Assembly (NCBI RefSeq): GCF_003182355.1
Contig: NZ_QGTW01000002.1
Coordinates: 428,653 to 492,652 of the forward strand
DNA length: 64,000 bases
Origin: Cytobacillus oceanisediminis
GTDB lineage: Bacteria > Bacillota > Bacilli > Bacillales > Cytobacillaceae
Direction of reading: 5' to 3'
Below are positions 61,012 to 64,000 of this stretch, piece by piece. The first letter of the stretch is position 1. Every line of letters begins with the position of its first letter. Position numbers and translations under genes: made by a program. Under the pieces are notes generated by a model, which saw only the letters and a list, made by a program, of their open reading frames with translations, was not told where the DNA came from and did not search any database.

Positions 61012-62064
61012 ATGGAGGTAATCAAAGAAGAGTTTGGAAAACTTGGAGAGCAAACCGTCTTTAAATTCACTCTAAAAAATGAAAAAGGTTTGGAATTCAG
61101 CTGTCTGAACTATGGATGCGTCATTACAAAAATCATGGTTCCTGACAGGGATGGCAACGTTGAAAATATTGTCCTCGGTTATGACACGCTGGAAGAGTAT
61201 ATTGAGGACTCCTATTTCCTGGGAGCTGTTATTGGACGAGCAGCAGGACGTATTAAGGGCGGTTCCTTTGAACTGGATGGCAAGAGCTATTCATTGGCAC
61301 AAAATGAAAACACCAATCATCTCCATGGCGGTTTAAAAGGATTTAATCGAATTGTTTGGGATGCAGAAATCTTGAAAAATGAGCAGGAAATTGGTGTCCG
61401 CTTTTCATATATGAGTCCGGATGGGGAAGAAGGCTACCCTGGCAACCTGAAAGTTGCAGTTACCTATTCCCTAAACAATCAGAACGAGTTAACCATTCGT
61501 TATGATGGAAAGTCTGATCAAAAAACTCTCTTAAATATGACCAACCATTCGTATTTCAATTTGAGCGGGAATCTTAAACGAGATGTTTTACAGCATACCT
61601 TGAAAATAAAAAGCGACAAATACCTCCCATTGACTGATGAACTGCTGCCTACAGGAGAAATAGCGGAGGTGCAAGGCACTCCTTTCGACTTAACGGCCAA
61701 TCGTTTCATCCATACAGGAGCAGCTTCCTCACACCCGCAAACCATCCTGGCAGGGAAAGGGTATGATCATCCGTTCCTATTAAGTGCCCGTCATGACCAG
61801 GAAATTGTCTTGACCGACGAGGAAAGCGGAAGGACCTTAACGATTGAAACGGATGAAGCAGGTGTGGTCGTTTACTCTGGAAACCAATTGAAAGAAGCGG
61901 GCGAAATATTTGGTGCGCCATGCCGCAAATACCTCGGTATTTGCCTGGAAACACAAGGCCACCCTAATGCAGTTCACCATCCTCAATTCCCTTCGTGGAT
62001 TCTCGATAAGGATGAAGAATATAAAACAGCCACTGTCTATAAATTTGGAACAGGTGAAAATTAA
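61012..62064 (+). CDS. Aldose 1-epimerase (galactose mutarotase family)
   Basis: Mutarotase of 350 residues interconverting sugar anomers. Motifs: NYGCVITKIMVPDRDGN, the GRAAGRIKGG loop, NENTNHLHGGLKGFNRIVWD with the first catalytic His, NMTNHSYFNLSG with the second His, and the late acid CLETQGHPNAVHHPQFPSW with the catalytic Glu. I use the ATG at 61012 behind GAGGAGGAA; the frame is open 19 codons further up. In this cluster it probably supplies the right anomer of L-arabinose to AraA. Confidence 0.92.
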   Translation: MEVIKEEFGKLGEQTVFKFTLKNEKGLEFSCLNYGCVITKIMVPDRDGNVENIVLGYDTLEEYIEDSYFLGAVIGRAAGRIKGGSFELDGKSYSLAQNENTNHLHGGLKGFNRIVWDAEILKNEQEIGVRFSYMSPDGEEGYPGNLKVAVTYSLNNQNELTIRYDGKSDQKTLLNMTNHSYFNLSGNLKRDVLQHTLKIKSDKYLPLTDELLPTGEIAEVQGTPFDLTANRFIHTGAASSHPQTILAGKGYDHPFLLSARHDQEIVLTDEESGRTLTIETDEAGVVVYSGNQLKEAGEIFGAPCRKYLGICLETQGHPNAVHHPQFPSWILDKDEEYKTATVYKFGTGEN

Positions 62065-62094
62065 TAAGCCAAATAAGAGCAGGAGGGACGGAAG

Positions 62095-63321
62095 ATGGAA
62101 AAATATATGGAGGATATTAGGGACCTTGCCCGAACGTGTCAGTGCGGAAATCCACATAATTATATTCCAATTGAAAAGATCTCCATAGGAAAAGGTGCAT
62201 TAGCGGAAGCCGCTGCTTACCTGCAAGAGAAGGCATTTAAAAAAGGTGTGATCATAGCAGACGAAAAAACCTTCGCAGCCGCAGGAGAGGGTTTGTCGCA
62301 ATCGCTAGACAGAACAGGGATAAAGCTTATTGTTAGTCTTATAAGGCCTGACGAAAATGGCGATGTTGCAGCAGATGAGAAATCATTGGTCCAGGCTTTA
62401 TTGGAGATTCCTTCAGATACGGATGTAATTTTTGCAGTCGGGGCAGGGACACTCCATGATATTGCCCGCTTCTGCAGCGCTAAAATGGATATCCCCTTTA
62501 TTTCTGTCCCTACTGCCCCTTCTGTTGATGGTTATACCTCAATAGGGGCTCCATTGATCGTCAAAGGTGTAAAGAAAACATTTCAGATGACTTCCCCAAT
62601 CGCTGTTTTTGCCGATCTGGATATTTTGCTAAAGGCACCAAAGAAAATGATTGCAGCTGGTTTCGGGGATATGATCGCCAAATTTACTTCACTTGCTGAT
62701 TGGCGATTTGGCCATCTTGCTGCAGGAGAGCCGTATTGTCCTCTTGTGGCGGAAATGACCCGCCAATCGCTGGACTCCTGTATAGCCAGCATCGATCCTA
62801 TTGCAAAAGGCAAGGAGGAAGGGATAAGGTTATTGATTGAAGCCCTTATCAAATCCGGGCTGGCCATGCTGGTCTTTGGGCAGTCGCATCCAGCTTCCGG
62901 CGGTGAGCACCATTTATCCCATTTTTGGGAAATGGCATTTTTAAAACAAAACCGGCCGGCTGTGCTTCATGGAGCAAAGGTAGGTGTATCCGCGGCCTTG
63001 CTTTCAGACATTTACAAACAGGAGTTTATCCAGTCTTTAAAGAATCCTGTTAAATTGGAACGAAATTCAGCAGCCAATAAAAATATAGTCAAAAATATCA
63101 ATGACCATCTTGAGGAAATTCTTGATCTCTATTCAGCTATACCAGGTGCATTCCAAATCCGGGGCTGGCTTGAAGCGCTAGGCGGAGAAAGTTTTCCAAA
63201 ACAGCTTGGAATTGACCAAGGCCTGGTGGAAAATAGCTTATCGGAAGCGCATCATTTAAGGGATCGTTTTACAGCATTAAAATTTTTAAATGAAGTTATA
63301 AAGCCCTCATGTAAAACTTGA
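62095..63321 (+). CDS. araM: sn-Glycerol-1-phosphate dehydrogenase AraM
   Basis: NAD(P)-linked, metal-dependent dehydrogenase of 408 residues. In B. subtilis AraM reduces dihydroxyacetone phosphate to glycerol 1-phosphate, although it lies in the ara operon. The cofactor motif VIFAVGAGTLHDIARF, PFISVPTAPSVDGYTS, GFGDMIAKFTSLADW with the metal Asp and GGEHHLSHFWEM with metal His are all present. N-terminal CQCGNPHNYIPIEKI is typical. The ATG follows AGGAGGGACGG. It is retained in the arabinose cluster here too, supporting a link not yet understood. Confidence 0.93.
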   Translation: MEKYMEDIRDLARTCQCGNPHNYIPIEKISIGKGALAEAAAYLQEKAFKKGVIIADEKTFAAAGEGLSQSLDRTGIKLIVSLIRPDENGDVAADEKSLVQALLEIPSDTDVIFAVGAGTLHDIARFCSAKMDIPFISVPTAPSVDGYTSIGAPLIVKGVKKTFQMTSPIAVFADLDILLKAPKKMIAAGFGDMIAKFTSLADWRFGHLAAGEPYCPLVAEMTRQSLDSCIASIDPIAKGKEEGIRLLIEALIKSGLAMLVFGQSHPASGGEHHLSHFWEMAFLKQNRPAVLHGAKVGVSAALLSDIYKQEFIQSLKNPVKLERNSAANKNIVKNINDHLEEILDLYSAIPGAFQIRGWLEALGGESFPKQLGIDQGLVENSLSEAHHLRDRFTALKFLNEVIKPSCKT

Positions 63322-63338
63322 AAAGAAAGGTGATATTC

Positions 63339-64000
63339 ATGCAAAAACTAGAAACTTTTCGAAATCCTGTCGTTGAGCAGCGAGCCGATCCATGGGTGTA
63401 TAGGCATACAGATGGTTATTACTATTTTACAGCCTCTGTTCCCGAGTACGACCGGATTGAATTGAGAAGGTCCAAAAGCATTCAAGGGCTAGGAGATGCA
63501 TCACCAGTCACTGCCTGGAGAAAGCATGAAAACGGTGCAATGAGTGCCAATATTTGGGCTCCGGAGATCCATTATATTGATGGAAAATGGTATATCTACT
63601 ATGCTGCTGCCCGTGAGGATGCTATTTTTGACCATCGTATGTATGTCATTGAAAATGACGCCGAGAACCCTTTAGAAGGCAATTGGGTCGAAAAGGGCCA
63701 GGTGAAAACAGACTGGGAATCCTTTTCACTTGATGCCACAACGTTTGATCATAAAGGGCAAAGATACTATGTTTGGGCGCAAAGAGACCCTGAAATTGCC
63801 GGGAATTCAAACCTGTATATTGCCAAAATGGCCAATCCATGGACGAGTGAAGGGCCACAGGTGATGATTGCAAAACCTGAGTATGATTGGGAAACGATTG
63901 GCTTCCTGGTTAATGAGGGAGCGGCTGTTATTAAGAGAAATGGAAAGATTTTTATGACTTACTCTGCGAGTGCAACCGATTTTAATTATTGCATGGGTCT
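63339..64000 (+). CDS. GH43 family glycoside hydrolase (alpha-L-arabinofuranosidase-like), cut by window end
   Basis: The frame opens at ATG 63339 behind AGAAAGGTGAT and is open to the last base; about 220 residues are visible, so the C-terminus is missing from the window. GH43 features: the general-base Asp in FRNPVVEQRADPWVYRHTDGYYYFTASV, NIWAPEIHYIDGKWYIYYAAA, the pKa-modulating Asp in SLDATTFDHKGQRYYVWAQ and the acid Glu in FLVNEGAAVIKRNGKIFMTYS. No signal peptide, so cytoplasmic. It differs from the anchored GH43 at 50684 and more resembles exo-acting arabinofuranosidases of the family. Likely removes side-chain arabinose from imported oligomers. Confidence 0.88.
   Translation, partial: MQKLETFRNPVVEQRADPWVYRHTDGYYYFTASVPEYDRIELRRSKSIQGLGDASPVTAWRKHENGAMSANIWAPEIHYIDGKWYIYYAAAREDAIFDHRMYVIENDAENPLEGNWVEKGQVKTDWESFSLDATTFDHKGQRYYVWAQRDPEIAGNSNLYIAKMANPWTSEGPQVMIAKPEYDWETIGFLVNEGAAVIKRNGKIFMTYSASATDFNYCMG

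Overview
The window reads as chromosome of a low-to-moderate G+C Gram-positive endospore-former of the Bacillaceae, probably close to Cytobacillus/Bacillus (an inference from gene content, strong AGGAGG ribosome sites, frequent TTG/GTG starts, a PyrR-type leader, AraR boxes, cre sites and Bacillus-style dispersed repeats). No rRNA, tRNA, phage or CRISPR was seen.

Layout. (1) 0-7.1 kb, cell surface and housekeeping: an S-layer-homology protein, a stalk-domain/DUF6612-like protein, a LysM x3 NlpC/P60 hydrolase, an acyl-ACP desaturase and a SpoIIAA-like protein. (2) 7.2-14.4 kb, a sigma-54-controlled catabolic island: a PAS/AAA/HTH activator faces a textbook -24/-12 promoter with two identical-architecture palindromes between them. 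The promoter drives two different M20 amidohydrolases, a DUF5058 membrane protein with an unnamed membrane partner, and an amidase. (3) 15.3-19.1 kb: a secreted esterase, then codB-codA behind a PyrR-binding attenuator. (4) 19.3-20.9 kb: an NhaC-family antiporter. (5) 21.4-31.8 kb, a peptide-scavenging island: two Opp/Dpp ATPases, an IclR regulator, a binding lipoprotein, two permeases, a 982-residue M14-type peptidase and pyrrolidone-carboxylate peptidase. A 300-bp structured repeat sits inside the operon, and a decayed IS3-type helper gene follows it. (6) 32.4-37.4 kb: a GntR regulator with a palindromic operator, a cre site, a DUF2848 protein, a nitrilase-family amidase and a complete TRAP transporter. 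(7) 37.6-44.7 kb: a GAF/PucR-type regulator, aldehyde dehydrogenase, a 3-hydroxyisobutyrate-dehydrogenase-like reductase, a DUF3100 membrane protein with a small membrane partner, and an M20 carbamoylase. (8) 44.8-64 kb, an L-arabinose/arabinan regulon: yesL-like and araR (minus), araNPQ, GH43, GH127, araB-araD-araA, abfA (GH51), a small Cys protein, aldose epimerase, araM and a GH43 gene cut by the window end. Eight AraR-like boxes and three cre-like sites tie it together.

How it works together: the window is mostly a set of scavenging modules, each pairing a transporter, intracellular hydrolases and a local regulator. The modules serve carbamoyl/acyl amino acids, cytosine, peptides including pyroglutamyl peptides, an unknown organic acid amide, a ureido or semialdehyde compound, and plant arabinan.

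The least explained structures are two inverted copies of an element made of six 20/21-bp TGACCGAT units, 28 kb apart; two putative two-part permeases (DUF5058 plus partner, DUF3100 plus partner); and a 29-bp GGTACC repeat that begins on the stop codons of two unrelated genes. Functional statements rest on motif recognition by eye; no database search was run.
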